The position numbers and the translations under genes were made by a program. A DNA stretch of 64,000 nt from Pseudomonadota bacterium (lineage in GTDB: Bacteria; Pseudomonadota; Gammaproteobacteria; Burkholderiales; Burkholderiaceae_C), in the NCBI GenBank assembly GCA_020161775.1, contig JAIUOW010000007.1, forward strand, positions 62,001-126,000, written 5' to 3'. Of this stretch, positions 24,840 through 35,109 are shown piece by piece. Within the stretch, counting starts at the first letter, position 1. Each line of letters starts with the position of its first letter. Below the pieces are notes generated by a model. That model did no database searches and was not told the DNA's origin. It saw only the letters and a list, made by a program, of their open reading frames with translations.

Positions 24840-26432
24840 TTATGAGGCAGAAGCGACCAGCGTGCGGGTGTAGTCATGTTGCGGCGCATCCAGCACCCGG
24901 CCCACCGGCCCGGCCTCCAGCACCTGACCGTCCTTCATGACCATTACGTCATGGGCCATTGCACGGATAACGTCCACGTCGTGGGTGATCAGCAGGTAGC
25001 TCAGGCCCTTGTCGCGCTGCAGGCGCTGCAGCAATCTGAGTACTTGTTTCTGAATGGTCACATCCAGTGCGCTGGTCGGCTCGTCCAGCACGAGCAGCCG
25101 CGGCTGCACCACCAGCGCCCTGGCGATGGCGAGCCGCTGGCGCTGCCCACCCGAAAATTCATGGGGATAGCGCGCCAACAGCCCAGGAAACTGGGTTTCC
25201 TCCAGGCCCACCTCCGCCAAGGCGGCCGTGACGCGCTCGCGCCGCAGGCCGGACGCCAGGCCAGGTTCATGCACCAGCAGGCCCTCGCCCACGATCTCCT
25301 CCACCGTCATGCGGGGCGACAGGGACGAAAACGGGTCCTGGAACACCACCTGCACCGTGCGGCGCAAGGCTTTGTTGGCCGCGGCGTCACGCCCCCAGGC
25401 CTGGCCCGCCACCGCCAACTTGCCGCTGGACGGCATCAGGCCAAGAGCCGCCAGCGCCAGCGTGGACTTGCCGGAACCGGACTCCCCGATCACGCCCAGC
25501 GTGCGGCCCGGCAACACCGTGAAGCTGGCCCCCTGCACAGCCACGAATTCACCGCGCCGGAACCAGCCGCGCACGCCGGGAATGGCCACCGGGTAGCCCA
25601 CGCGCAGGCCGTCGGCCTGCATCACCGGCTCAGCGGCGGCGTTTGCCACGACGGCTTCATCGCCGTCCCGCTCGGGCCGGCTGTCGATCAGCTTGCGGGT
25701 GTAGGGGTGCTTCGGGTCGGCAAAAACATCCGCCACCGGCCCGTGTTCGACCAGATGGCCGTTTTCCATCACCGCCACCCGGTCAGCGAACTTGCGCACC
25801 AGGTTCAGGTCGTGCGTAATCAGCAGCACAGCCATGCCGTTGCGCCGCTGCAGGTCCGACAGCAGGTCCAGGATCTGTGCGCGCAGCGTCACATCCAGCG
25901 CGGTGGTGGGCTCGTCGGCCAGCAGCAGGCGCGGCTGGCAGGCCAGCGCCATGGCAATCATGGCGCGCTGGCGCTGGCCGCCTGACAGCTGGTGCGGGAA
26001 GGCGCCCGCGCGCCGCTCAGGCTCGGGGATGCCGGTGCTGGCCAGCAGCCCGATGGCGGCCTGCCAGGCCTCCTTGCGCGACAGGCCCTTTTTCAGCTGC
26101 AGCACCTCGGCGATCTGTTCGCCCACGGCAAACAACGGGTTCAGCGCCGTCATGGGCTCCTGGAAGATCATGGCGATCTCGCTGCCACGAATGCCGCGCA
26201 ACGCACGCTCCGGCAGCGCCAGCAGGTCGCGGCCATCGAACTGCGCGCTGCCGGATACATCGGCATTCAGCGCCAGCTTGAGCAGGCTCAGGGCCGTGAC
26301 GGTCTTGCCCGAGCCGGATTCGCCCACCAGCGCCAGCTTTTCGCCGGGCTGGATGGAGAAGTCCACGCCATGTACGACCTCCTTGCCACTGAAAGCAACG
26401 CGCAACCCCTTGACGTCCAGCAGCGCTGTCAT
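24840..26432 (-). CDS. yejF: Oligopeptide ABC transporter, duplicated ATPase YejF
   Basis: A 530-residue cytoplasmic protein with two ABC ATPase modules. The first has [24 protein letters not shown] and LLADEPTTALD; the second GESGSGKSTLAL, FSGGQRQRLAIA and LLVLDEPTSALD. Both sites look competent. In E. coli YejABEF imports peptides, including microcin C. It overlaps the yejE stop by 4 bp and ends the operon, followed by the terminator at 24760-24791. Confidence 0.93.
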   Translation of the reverse strand: MTALLDVKGLRVAFSGKEVVHGVDFSIQPGEKLALVGESGSGKTVTALSLLKLALNADVSGSAQFDGRDLLALPERALRGIRGSEIAMIFQEPMTALNPLFAVGEQIAEVLQLKKGLSRKEAWQAAIGLLASTGIPEPERRAGAFPHQLSGGQRQRAMIAMALACQPRLLLADEPTTALDVTLRAQILDLLSDLQRRNGMAVLLITHDLNLVRKFADRVAVMENGHLVEHGPVADVFADPKHPYTRKLIDSRPERDGDEAVVANAAAEPVMQADGLRVGYPVAIPGVRGWFRRGEFVAVQGASFTVLPGRTLGVIGESGSGKSTLALAALGLMPSSGKLAVAGQAWGRDAAANKALRRTVQVVFQDPFSSLSPRMTVEEIVGEGLLVHEPGLASGLRRERVTAALAEVGLEETQFPGLLARYPHEFSGGQRQRLAIARALVVQPRLLVLDEPTSALDVTIQKQVLRLLQRLQRDKGLSYLLITHDVDVIRAMAHDVMVMKDGQVLEAGPVGRVLDAPQHDYTRTLVASAS

Positions 26433-27469
26433 TTTTCGGCCTTTCGCGGGTCCAGCGCGTCGCGCAGCGCGTCACCCATGAAGGTCAGCAGCAGCAGCGT
26501 GAGCACCAGCACGCCAAAGGTGGACAGCGAAATCCACCACGCATCAATGCTGTTCTTGCCCTGGCTGAGCAGCTCGCCCAATGACGGCGTACCGGGTGGC
26601 ACGCCCAGGCCGAGGAAGTCGAGCGAGGTCAGCGCCAGGATGGCCGCGCTCATGCGAAATGGCAGGAAGGTCACCACCGGCGTCAGGCTGTTGGGCAGGA
26701 TGTGGCGCCACATGATGCGCAGGTTGCCCACGCCCAGGGCACGCGCGGCCCGCACATAGTCCATCTGCCGGTTGCGCAGGAATTCCGCCCGTACATAGTC
26801 CGACAACCCCATCCAGCCGAACAGGCTGAGCAGCACCAGCAGCAGCGCCACGCTGGGCGCAAAGACGGCGCTGAAGATGATCAGCAGGTACAGCTCGGGC
26901 ATGGCGCCCCAGATCTCGATGAAACGCTGGAACGCCAGGTCGGTCTTGCCGCCGAAATAGCCCTGGATTGCCCCCGTGACCACGCCGATCAGCACGCCAA
27001 TGGCCGTGAGCGCCAGGCCGAACAGCACGTTCAGGCGGAAACCATAGATCAGCTGCGCCAGCAGATCGCGGCCGCGGTCGTCCGTGCCCAGCAGGTTGTC
27101 CAGCGTGGGCGCCGACGGGTTGGGCGATTTGGCGAAGTAGTTGATGGTCTTGGCGCCGTAGGGATTGGGCGGGTAGATGGCCCAGTTGCCGTCCTTGCGC
27201 AGCTGCTCGCGGATGAAAGGATCCAGGTAGTCGGTGGCGGTCTGGAAGTCGCCGCCGAAGGTGGTCTCGGGGTAGTCGGTGACCAGCGGCAGGTAGTAGC
27301 TGCCGTTGTAGCGCACTACCAGCGGCTTGTCGTTGGAGATGATTTCCGCGAACAGGCTCAACACCACCAGCGCGCAGAACAGCACCAGGCTCACAAAGCC
27401 CAGCCGGTTGCGCCGGAAGCGCTGCCAGGCGCGGCGCGTGGGGGATGCGGAGTTAGTCGAACCGTACAC
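26429..27469 (-). CDS. yejE: Oligopeptide ABC transporter permease YejE
   Basis: A 346-residue inner-membrane permease with about six helices and the binding-protein-dependent permease loop (EIWGAMPELYLLIIFSAVF and the EFLRNRQMDYVRAARALG cytoplasmic segment). A large periplasmic loop lies between the first two helices (about residues 45-140), as in YejE/OppC proteins. The start is GTG at 27469, overlapping the yejB stop by 17 bp, which points to coupled translation. Confidence 0.92.
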   Translation of the reverse strand: MYGSTNSASPTRRAWQRFRRNRLGFVSLVLFCALVVLSLFAEIISNDKPLVVRYNGSYYLPLVTDYPETTFGGDFQTATDYLDPFIREQLRKDGNWAIYPPNPYGAKTINYFAKSPNPSAPTLDNLLGTDDRGRDLLAQLIYGFRLNVLFGLALTAIGVLIGVVTGAIQGYFGGKTDLAFQRFIEIWGAMPELYLLIIFSAVFAPSVALLLVLLSLFGWMGLSDYVRAEFLRNRQMDYVRAARALGVGNLRIMWRHILPNSLTPVVTFLPFRMSAAILALTSLDFLGLGVPPGTPSLGELLSQGKNSIDAWWISLSTFGVLVLTLLLLTFMGDALRDALDPRKAEK

Positions 27470-28481
27470 GGGGGTCCACCCAGACGTAGCAGAGGTCGGA
27501 GATGAGCTTGGTCACAAGGCCGATCAGCGTGAAAAGGTACAGCGTTCCCATCACGACCGGGTAGTCGCGCCGGATCACGCTTTCGTAGCTCAGCAGCCCC
27601 AGCCCGTCCAGCGAGAACAGCGTCTCGATCAGCAGCGAACCCGTGAAGAACGCGCCAATGAACGCCGCCGGAAAGCCGGTGACGATCGGGATCAGCGCGT
27701 TGCGGAAGATGTGCTTCCACAGCACCTGGCGGTCGGCCAGGCCCTTGGCACGCGCCGTCAGCACGTACTGCTTGCGGATTTCCTCAAGGAAGGCGTTCTT
27801 GGTCAACATGGCCGTGACCGCAAAGCTGCCCAGCACCATGGCCGTGACCGGCAGGGTGATGTGCCAAAGGTAGTCCACGATGCGCGCGCCCCAGCTCAAT
27901 TCGTCCCAGTTGCTGGAGGTGAGGCCGCGCAGCGGAAACCACTGCAGTTGCCCGCCAAAGATCACCAGCAGCGCCACCCCCAGCACAAAGCCCGGTATCG
28001 CATAGCCCACCAGCACCAGCAGGGTCGTCACCAGGTCAAAGCGCGTGCCGGCCCGCACCGCCTTGGCCACGCCAAGCGGCACCGCCACCAGGTAGCTGAT
28101 GAAAAACGTCCACAGCCCCAGGCTGATGGACACCGGCAGCTTCTCCCGCACGAGCGTCCAGACGTCCTTGTTCTGGAAGAAGCTCTTGCCCAGGTCAAAC
28201 CGCGCGTACTGGCCCAGCATCTGCACGAAGCGTTCGTGCGCGGGTTTGTCAAAACCGTACAGCGCCTTGATCTGCTCCAGCCGCTTCGGGTCCACGCCCT
28301 GCGCGCCGCGGTAACTCAACCCCCCGCCCTCGGCCGCGCCACCCGTGCCCGCCTTGGCTTCGGCCAGGTACTGCTCCACCGGCCCGCCCGGCACGAACTG
28401 CGTGACCACAAAAGTCACCAGCAGCACCCCCAGCAGCGTGGGCACCATGAGCAACAGGCGTTTGAAGATATAAGCAGCCAT
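27453..28481 (-). CDS. yejB: Oligopeptide ABC transporter permease YejB
   Basis: A 342-residue inner-membrane permease of the OppB type: MAAYIFKRLLLMVPTLLGV at the N-terminus, FVPGGPVEQYLAEA, and the coupling segment LEEIRKQYVLTARAKGL near residue 230. About six helices. It is separated from yejA by 105 bp containing a structured repeat, and overlaps yejE by 17 bp. Confidence 0.92.
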   Translation of the reverse strand: MAAYIFKRLLLMVPTLLGVLLVTFVVTQFVPGGPVEQYLAEAKAGTGGAAEGGGLSYRGAQGVDPKRLEQIKALYGFDKPAHERFVQMLGQYARFDLGKSFFQNKDVWTLVREKLPVSISLGLWTFFISYLVAVPLGVAKAVRAGTRFDLVTTLLVLVGYAIPGFVLGVALLVIFGGQLQWFPLRGLTSSNWDELSWGARIVDYLWHITLPVTAMVLGSFAVTAMLTKNAFLEEIRKQYVLTARAKGLADRQVLWKHIFRNALIPIVTGFPAAFIGAFFTGSLLIETLFSLDGLGLLSYESVIRRDYPVVMGTLYLFTLIGLVTKLISDLCYVWVDPRVRFD

Positions 28482-28505
28482 ATCAGGTACTCGGGCTCCA
28501 GCCAG

Positions 28506-28583
28506 CGCCGCCGCGGAACCGGCTTAGCCGGGCCGCTGGGGGCGCCCCCTGGGGGGAGGCGGCCGCAGGCCGCTTCGGGGGGG
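28506..28583 (-). repeat. Structured post-stop repeat, copy 3 (between yejA and yejB)
   Basis: On the minus strand it begins 3 nt after the yejA TGA. Hairpin 1 is GCGGCC-TGC-GGCCGC and hairpin 3 CCGGC-TAA-GCCGG. The outer stem is less perfect here (CCCCC against GGCGG). It lies within the yej operon. Confidence 0.85.
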
Positions 28584-28586
28584 TCG

Positions 28587-30395
28587 TCATTTCTTCCACC
28601 AGGTGTCGATGGCCCAGGCTTCGCTGTTGGCGTACGGGGGGCTCACCGCTGGCAATGCCAGGCGCCAGGCGTTGTAGGCAATGCGGTGTGTGCCGGCGGT
28701 CCACTGCGGGATGAGGTAATGGCTATGCGCAATGATGCGTTCCAGCGCCCGGCAGGCCGGCAGCAGCTCGGCCTTGGTGCGCGCTCCGGTCATGCGCCGA
28801 ATCATGTCGTCCACCGCCGGGCTCTTGACGCCCGCGTGGTTGCCGGAGTCTTCGGTGTCGGCGGCCTTGCTGCCGAAAAGATCGGCAAACTCCTGGCCCG
28901 GCGTGTGGGTGCCCTGGTAGGCCAGCGAGGTGATTTCAAAGTCGAATTTCTGCAGCCGCTGCTGGTACAGCGCAAAGTCCACCGGCCGGAAGCGCAGCTG
29001 GATGCCCAGCTTTTCCAGATTGCGCATCCATGGCGAGACCACGCGCGCACCGGATTCGTTGCTGTCCATGTATTCCAGGGTGAAGGCCTCGCCCTTGCTG
29101 TTGCGCAGCACGCCGCCCTGCACCTCCCAACCCGCCTGGCGCAGCAGCTCCCGCGCGCGGCGCAGGTTGGCACGCAGCGATGAATCGCCATCGGTGCGCG
29201 GCGGCACGTACATGGGGCCAAACACCGCATCAGGCACCTTGCCGCGCCAGGGCGCCAGCAGCGCCAGCTCCTCGGGGCCGGGCTCGCCCGTGGCCTGGCA
29301 ATCGGTGTTGCCGAACAGGCCCGCCACGCGCTGGTAGGCGTTGTAGAACATCTGCCGGTTCATCCACTCGTAGTCCACGGCCAGGCCCAGGGCTTCGCGC
29401 ACACGGGGGTCCTTGAGCTTGTCCTTGCGGCTGTTGAGCACATAGCTCTGGAAGCCCGCCGGCAGCCGGTGCTTGAATTCGCCCTTGACCAGCTCGCCGG
29501 AGGAAAAGCGTTTGCCGTTCACGCGGCGCGCCCAGTCGCCGGCGGAAAAGAAGCGCATCAGGTCAAATTCACCCGCCTTCAGGGCCTCCAGCCGCGCCGT
29601 GTTGTCCTTGTAGATCTTGACCGTGATGCGGTCGAAATTGGACGTGCCGCGCTTGACGTTCAGGTCGCGCGCCCAGTAGGACGGGTCGCGCACGTAGGTG
29701 ATGTCCTTGCCGAAACGCACCGGGCCGATCCTGTACGGGCCGCTGCCGATGGGGATGTCCATCACGACCTGGTCAAAGCGCTTGGGCTTGCCGTTGTCCA
29801 TGCCCCACTTGCGGCTGAACACCGGCAGACCGCCGACCGTCAGCGGGATTTCCCGGTTCTGGCGCTTGAAACGGTAACGCACCGTGCGCTCGTCCAGCAC
29901 GTCCAGCCCGGCCACGTCGTCCAGCGCCGTCTTGTAGGCGGGCGACGTGTAGGGCCCCATCAGCGTGTCAAAGCTGTGCTTCACATCGGCGGCCAGCACC
30001 GGGTCGCCGTTGTGAAAGCGCGCCTGCGGGCGCAGGCGGAAGGTGGCCGACAGGCCGTCGGGCGACACGTCCACATCCTCGGCCAGCAGGCCGTAGCCGG
30101 CGCCGGTTTCGTCCAGCGAGCCGGCCAGCAGGCTGTCAAACATCAGGCCTGACAGGTAGGCCGGTGCCGAGCCCTTGATGGTGAAGGGGTTGTATTTGTC
30201 GAAGGTGGAAACCCGCAGGTTGCTCACCAGGCGCAGATCGCCACCCTTGGGCGCATCAGGGTTCACATAACTGAAGTGCGTGAAGCCCGGCGGGTACTTC
30301 AGGTCGCCCCACAGCGCATAGCCATGGGCCGCCCACAGCGGGGACGACACACCCGACGACATGACCCACAACAGCCCGGCCAGCAATTTGCGCAT
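28587..30395 (-). CDS. yejA: Oligopeptide ABC transporter substrate-binding protein YejA
   Basis: A 602-residue periplasmic binding protein (SBP_bac_5 family). The signal peptide [20 protein letters not shown] is cleaved around residue 22. YejA marks include [32 protein letters not shown] and [15 protein letters not shown]. It is the first gene of yejABEF and is divergent from fabI with 37 bp between the start codons. Likely substrates are oligopeptides; the specific ligand cannot be told. Confidence 0.93.
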   Translation of the reverse strand: MRKLLAGLLWVMSSGVSSPLWAAHGYALWGDLKYPPGFTHFSYVNPDAPKGGDLRLVSNLRVSTFDKYNPFTIKGSAPAYLSGLMFDSLLAGSLDETGAGYGLLAEDVDVSPDGLSATFRLRPQARFHNGDPVLAADVKHSFDTLMGPYTSPAYKTALDDVAGLDVLDERTVRYRFKRQNREIPLTVGGLPVFSRKWGMDNGKPKRFDQVVMDIPIGSGPYRIGPVRFGKDITYVRDPSYWARDLNVKRGTSNFDRITVKIYKDNTARLEALKAGEFDLMRFFSAGDWARRVNGKRFSSGELVKGEFKHRLPAGFQSYVLNSRKDKLKDPRVREALGLAVDYEWMNRQMFYNAYQRVAGLFGNTDCQATGEPGPEELALLAPWRGKVPDAVFGPMYVPPRTDGDSSLRANLRRARELLRQAGWEVQGGVLRNSKGEAFTLEYMDSNESGARVVSPWMRNLEKLGIQLRFRPVDFALYQQRLQKFDFEITSLAYQGTHTPGQEFADLFGSKAADTEDSGNHAGVKSPAVDDMIRRMTGARTKAELLPACRALERIIAHSHYLIPQWTAGTHRIAYNAWRLALPAVSPPYANSEAWAIDTWWKK

Positions 30396-30432
30396 GCGAC
30401 AATTCTGCACAGATTTTCAACCCGAGAGACTT

Positions 30433-31215
30433 ATGGGATTCCTGACCGGAAAAAAGTTGCTGATCACCGGCGTCTTGTCCAACCGCTCAATTGCCTATGG
30501 CATTGCCAAGGCCTGCCACGAACAGGGGGCGGAACTGGCCTTCAGCTATGTGGGCGAGCGCTTCAAGGACCGCATCACCGAGTTCGCCGCGGACTTCGGC
30601 TCCAAGCTGATTTTTGATTGCGATGTGGGCAGCGACGAGCAGATCGCTGCGCTGTTCAGGGACCTGTCGGCCCACTGGCCCAAGTTTGACGGCTTTGTGC
30701 ACGCCATCAGCTTTGCGCCGCGCGAGGCCATTGCCGGCGACTTCCTGGACGGGTTGAGCCGCGAGGGCTTCAAGATCGCGCACGACATCAGCGCCTACAG
30801 CTTCCCCGGCATGGCCAAGGCCGCCCTGCCCTATCTCAATGACAAATCGGCCCTGCTCACGCTGACCTACCTGGGCGCCATCCGCACCGTGCCCAACTAC
30901 AACACCATGGGCCTGGCCAAGGCCAGCCTGGAAGCGTCGGTGCGCTACCTGGCCGAATCCCTGGGCCCCAGGGGCATTCGCGTGAACGGCATCAGCGCCG
31001 GCCCCATCAAGACGCTGGCAGCCAGCGGCATCAAGGGCTTTGGCAAGATCCTGAGCGTGGTGGCCGAAGCCTCCCCCATCCGCCGCAACGTGACGATCGA
31101 CGACGTCGGCAACGTCGCCGCCTTCCTGCTGAGCGACCTGGCTGGCGGTGTGAGTGCAGAAATCACGTACGTCGATGGTGGTTTCAGCAACGTAGTAGGC
31201 GGGATAGCGGAATAA
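30433..31215 (+). CDS. fabI: Enoyl-[acyl-carrier-protein] reductase (NADH) FabI
   Basis: A 260-residue short-chain reductase performing the last step of each fatty-acid elongation cycle. The nucleotide-binding start is [20 protein letters not shown] and the catalytic residues are Tyr146, Tyr156 and Lys163 ([19 protein letters not shown]). It is the target of triclosan-type inhibitors in relatives. It is divergent from the yej operon and its stop is followed directly by a structured repeat. Confidence 0.97.
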   Translation: MGFLTGKKLLITGVLSNRSIAYGIAKACHEQGAELAFSYVGERFKDRITEFAADFGSKLIFDCDVGSDEQIAALFRDLSAHWPKFDGFVHAISFAPREAIAGDFLDGLSREGFKIAHDISAYSFPGMAKAALPYLNDKSALLTLTYLGAIRTVPNYNTMGLAKASLEASVRYLAESLGPRGIRVNGISAGPIKTLAASGIKGFGKILSVVAEASPIRRNVTIDDVGNVAAFLLSDLAGGVSAEITYVDGGFSNVVGGIAE

Positions 31216-31290
31216 CCCCCCGAAGCGCCTGCGGCGCCTCCCCCCAAGGGGGGCGCCACCAGCGGCCCGGCGAAGCCGGTTCCGCGGTGG
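31216..31290 (+). repeat. Structured post-stop repeat, copy 4 (after fabI)
   Basis: Begins at the base after the fabI TAA, in fabI sense. Hairpin 1 is GCGCC-TGC-GGCGC, hairpin 2 a CCCCCC-AA-GGGGGG pair, and hairpin 3 CCGGC-GAA-GCCGG enclosed by CGG/CCG and CCACC/GGTGG. It lies between the convergent fabI and decarboxylase genes. Confidence 0.85.
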
Positions 31291-31314
31291 CCCTGGAATT
31301 GCGCTGCGGACAGG

Positions 31315-33588
31315 TCAGTTTTTCACGCAATCGGCGTAGTAGCGCACCACGCCGTCCGGGCCGGCCTCTTCCACCAAACCGTGGATGTCGGTTTCAAAGC
31401 CTGGGCACTGGGCGTTGAATTCGCGCGAGAACTTCAGGTAGTCCACGATCTTCTTGTTGAATACTTCGCCGGGGATCAGCAGCGGGATGCCAGGCGGGTA
31501 CGGCGTGACCAGGCCCACGGTGATGCGGCCTTCCAGCTTGTCGATCTCCACCCGTTCGGTCTTGCGGTGCGCAATGTGCGCATAGGCATCAGCCGGCTTC
31601 ATGGCCGGCGCCAGGTCTGACAGGTACATCTCGGTCGTCAGGCGGGCGATGTCGTAGCGGGCATACAGCTCGTGCACGTGCTGGCACAGGTCGCGCAGGC
31701 CCATGCGCTCATAACGGCGGTGCGCCTGGCAGAACTCCGGCAGGATGCGCCACATGGGCTGGTTCTTCTCGTAGTCATCCTTGAACTGCTGCAGCGCGGT
31801 CAGCAGCGTGTTCCAGCGGCCCTTGGTGATGCCGATGGTGAACATGATGAAGAAGCTGTACAGCCCGGTTTTCTCGACCACCACGCCGTGCTCGGCCAGG
31901 AACTTGGTCACGATGGACGCAGGGATGCCGGTCTTGTCGAACTTGCCGTCCAGGTTGAGACCCGGCGTGACGATGGTGGCCTTGATCGGGTCCAGCATGT
32001 TGAAGCCATCGGCCAGCTGGCCGAAGCCGTGCCACTTGCTGCTCTTCTTGCCCTTGGCGTCGCTGCGGATGATCCAGTCTTCGGCACGGCCCACGCCCTC
32101 GTCCACCAGCTTTTCAGGGCCCCAGACCTTGAACCACCAGTCGTCGCCATACTCGTCGGCGATCTTGCGCATGGCGCGGCGGAAGTCCAGCGCCTCCATG
32201 ATGGACTCTTCCACCAGCGCGGTGCCACCGGGCGGCTCCATCATGGCGGCGGCCACGTCGCAGCTGGCGATGATGCTGTACTGCGGGCTGGTGCTGGTGT
32301 GCATCAGGTACGCCTCATTGAACAGGTGGCGGTCCAGCTTGGCGGTCTGTGCGTCCTGCACCAGCACGTGGCTGGCCTGGCTGATGCCGGCCAGCAGCTT
32401 GTGGATGGACTGCGTGGCGTACACCACGGCGTTCTTCGGCCGCATGCGCTTCTTGCCCATGGCGTGGTAGGCGCCGTAGAACGGGTGGAACGCCGCATGG
32501 GGCAGCCAGGCTTCGTCAAAGTGCAGGTTGTCCACGTAGCCGTCCAGCATGCCCTTGATGGTTTCCGTGTTGTACAGAACGCCGTCGTAGGTGGACTGGG
32601 TGAGCGTCATCACGCGCGGCTTGATCTTGTCGGCATCCACGCCCTTGAGCAGCGGGTTGGCGCGGATCTTGGCCCTGATCGCCTCGGGCTCGAATTCGCT
32701 TTGCGGAATGGGCCCGATGATGCCGAAGTGGTTGCGCGTGGGCTTCATGAACACGGGGATCGCCCCGGTCATGATGATGCTGTGCAGGATGGACTTGTGG
32801 CAGTTGCGGTCCACCACCACCACGTCGCCTGGTGCCACCGTGTGGTGCCACACCATCTTGTTGGACGTGCTGGTGCCGTTGGTCACAAAAAAGCAGTGGT
32901 CGGCGTTGAAGATGCGCGCGGCGTTGCGCTCGCTCTCGCCGATGGCACCGTTGTGGTCCAGCAACTGGCCCAATTCCTCCACCGCGTTGCACACGTCAGC
33001 GCGCAGCATGTTCTCGCCATAGAACTGGTGGAACATCTGCCCCACCGGCGTCTTCAGGAAGGCCACGCCACCTGAATGGCCGGGGCAGTGCCAGGAATAG
33101 GAGCCATCTTCGGCGTAGTCCAGCAGCGCCCTGAAGAACGGCGGCTGCAGCCCTTCCAGATAGCTCTTGGCCTCGCGGATGATGTGGCGCGCCACGAATT
33201 CGGGCGTGTCCTCGAACATGTGGATGAAGCCGTGCAGCTCGCGCAGGATGTCGTTGGGCATGTGGCGGGATGTCTTGGTCTCGCCATACACATAGATCGG
33301 CACATCCAGGTTCTTGCGGCGCACTTCCTGGATGAAGTTGCGCAGGTTCAGCACCACCGGGTCCAGCTCGGGGCCGGGGGTGAACTCCTCGTCGTCGATC
33401 GACAGGATGAACGCGCTGGCGCGGCTTTGCTGCTGCGCAAACTGCGAGAGGTCACCATAACTGGTCACGCCCAGCACCTCGAAGCCCTCGGTCTCGATGG
33501 CCTGCGCCAGCGCGCGGATGCCCAGGCCGGAGGTGTTCTCCGAGCGGTAGTCTTCGTCAATGATGACGATGGGAAAGCGGAACTTCAT
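31315..33588 (-). CDS. Arginine/lysine/ornithine decarboxylase, fold-type I PLP enzyme
   Basis: A 757-residue amino acid decarboxylase. Residues about 1-130 form the response-regulator-like wing domain (FPIVIIDEDYR); the PLP domain has HCPGHSGGVAF, the N-x-S/T segment FFVTNGTSTSNK and the PLP lysine in TQSIHKLLAG near residue 395; a C-terminal domain has VTPYPPGIPLL. Length and motifs match the biosynthetic/inducible Arg-Lys-Orn decarboxylases; the exact substrate is not decidable by eye. ATG 33588 has a GGAGG 7 nt upstream. Confidence 0.9.
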   Translation of the reverse strand: MKFRFPIVIIDEDYRSENTSGLGIRALAQAIETEGFEVLGVTSYGDLSQFAQQQSRASAFILSIDDEEFTPGPELDPVVLNLRNFIQEVRRKNLDVPIYVYGETKTSRHMPNDILRELHGFIHMFEDTPEFVARHIIREAKSYLEGLQPPFFRALLDYAEDGSYSWHCPGHSGGVAFLKTPVGQMFHQFYGENMLRADVCNAVEELGQLLDHNGAIGESERNAARIFNADHCFFVTNGTSTSNKMVWHHTVAPGDVVVVDRNCHKSILHSIIMTGAIPVFMKPTRNHFGIIGPIPQSEFEPEAIRAKIRANPLLKGVDADKIKPRVMTLTQSTYDGVLYNTETIKGMLDGYVDNLHFDEAWLPHAAFHPFYGAYHAMGKKRMRPKNAVVYATQSIHKLLAGISQASHVLVQDAQTAKLDRHLFNEAYLMHTSTSPQYSIIASCDVAAAMMEPPGGTALVEESIMEALDFRRAMRKIADEYGDDWWFKVWGPEKLVDEGVGRAEDWIIRSDAKGKKSSKWHGFGQLADGFNMLDPIKATIVTPGLNLDGKFDKTGIPASIVTKFLAEHGVVVEKTGLYSFFIMFTIGITKGRWNTLLTALQQFKDDYEKNQPMWRILPEFCQAHRRYERMGLRDLCQHVHELYARYDIARLTTEMYLSDLAPAMKPADAYAHIAHRKTERVEIDKLEGRITVGLVTPYPPGIPLLIPGEVFNKKIVDYLKFSREFNAQCPGFETDIHGLVEEAGPDGVVRYYADCVKN

Positions 33589-33725
33589 GCGGGGCCTCCA
33601 GACAGGCGGGGCAAAAATGGCGAAACAAGGCGCGAAGTGTAGGGAAAAAACATGTCCTACCCCTTGCGGTGACACTGAATGCACCCAAAATGTGGTGCAA
33701 CCCATACAAAGCGACGGAGGAACCC

Positions 33726-34151
33726 ATGAGTGAACCCACGGTGTGGTGGATATTGGCTGGTGCTGCGGTGGCTGTCGAGTTGCTGACGGGCACCTTTTAC
33801 CTGCTGATGCTGGCAATCGGTCTGGCCGCCGCTGCGGTGGCGGCCCACACAGGCGCGTCCATGCCCGTGCAGCTGGTGGTCGCGGCGCTGGTGGGCGGTG
33901 GCGCCGTGGCCGCCTGGCACTTCCAGCGCAGCCGTCAGCCCAAGGGGCCACCAGCCAGCGCCAACCGCGACGTGAACCTGGACGTGGGCGAATCCGTGCA
34001 CATTGACGCCTGGCATGCCGATGGCACCGCCACGGTGAAGTACCGTGGCGCCAGCTGGACCGTCATCCCCGCGCCGGGCGTGGTGCCGGGCACCGGCGCG
34101 CACCGCGTGCGAGAAGTGGTGGGCAACCGCCTTGTTGTCGAAAAAGCCTGA
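33726..34151 (+). CDS. NfeD family membrane protein
   Basis: A 141-residue short-form NfeD: two or three N-terminal helices (WWILAGAAVAVELLTGTFYL and following) and a C-terminal OB-fold domain (VGESVHIDAW, VKYRGASWTVI). Short NfeD proteins pair with SPFH proteins and are thought to organise membrane microdomains. A GGAGG is 6 nt upstream. The SPFH gene starts 25 bp downstream, the standard pair. Confidence 0.88.
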   Translation: MSEPTVWWILAGAAVAVELLTGTFYLLMLAIGLAAAAVAAHTGASMPVQLVVAALVGGGAVAAWHFQRSRQPKGPPASANRDVNLDVGESVHIDAWHADGTATVKYRGASWTVIPAPGVVPGTGAHRVREVVGNRLVVEKA

Positions 34152-34176
34152 CTCCCCCATCCCCCAAGGAATCCCC

Positions 34177-35100
34177 ATGGAAATCGCGATCATCCTGTTC
34201 GTCATCGCCGTCATCTTCATCACCCGCTCGATCAAGGTCGTGCCGCAGCAGAACGCCTGGGTGGTCGAGCGGCTGGGCAAATACCACGCCTCCCTCACGC
34301 CGGGCCTGAACTTCCTGGTGCCCTTCATCGACAAGGTGGCCTACAAGCACAACCTCAAGGAAATCCCGCTGGACGTGCCCAGCCAGGTCTGCATCACGCG
34401 CGACAACACGCAGCTGCAGGTCGATGGCATCCTGTACTTCCAGGTGACCGACCCGATGCGGGCCAGCTATGGCTCGTCCAACTACATCGTGGCCGTGACG
34501 CAGCTGGCCCAGACGTCGCTGCGCAGCGTGATTGGCAAGCTGGAGCTGGACAAGACGTTCGAGGAGCGCGACATCATCAACGCGCAAGTGGTGCAGGCCA
34601 TTGACGAGGCAGCCCTGAACTGGGGCGTGAAGGTGCTGCGCTATGAAATCAAGGACCTCACGCCGCCGGCCGAGATCCTTCGCTCCATGCAGGCGCAGAT
34701 CACGGCCGAGCGCGAAAAGCGCGCGTTGATCGCCGCGTCCGAAGGCCGACGCCAGGAACAGATCAACATTGCCACCGGTGAACGCGAGGCGTTCATTGCG
34801 CGCTCGGAAGGCGAAAAGCAGGCCGCGATCAACGCCGCGCAGGGCGAGGCCGCGGCCATCACCTCGGTGGCTGACGCCACGGCCCAGGCGATTGAACGCA
34901 TCGCCGCGGCCATCCGCCAGCCGGGGGGCGAACAGGCCGTGCAACTGAAAGTCGCGGAAAAGGCTGTCGAGGCCTATGGCAAGGTCGCCGCCGATGCGAC
35001 CACCACGCTCATCGTCCCCAGCAACATGACCGAAGTGTCGGCGTTGATCGGCTCGGCCATGAAGATGGTGCAAACCGGCAAGACAGGCGCGGCGGCGTAG
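34177..35100 (+). CDS. SPFH/band-7 domain protein (QmcA/paraslipin type)
   Basis: A 307-residue membrane-anchored protein: N-terminal helix (about residues 2-18), SPFH domain about 20-180 (VVPQQNAWVVERLGKYHA, TPGLNFLVPFID, LDVPSQVCITRDN), then an Ala/Glu-rich coiled coil (about 185-270) and a short C-terminal segment. It matches the stomatin-like QmcA/paraslipin class. It forms a two-gene unit with nfeD and is followed by an intrinsic terminator. Confidence 0.9.
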   Translation: MEIAIILFVIAVIFITRSIKVVPQQNAWVVERLGKYHASLTPGLNFLVPFIDKVAYKHNLKEIPLDVPSQVCITRDNTQLQVDGILYFQVTDPMRASYGSSNYIVAVTQLAQTSLRSVIGKLELDKTFEERDIINAQVVQAIDEAALNWGVKVLRYEIKDLTPPAEILRSMQAQITAEREKRALIAASEGRRQEQINIATGEREAFIARSEGEKQAAINAAQGEAAAITSVADATAQAIERIAAAIRQPGGEQAVQLKVAEKAVEAYGKVAADATTTLIVPSNMTEVSALIGSAMKMVQTGKTGAAA

Positions 35101-35109
35101 GCCAACAAA

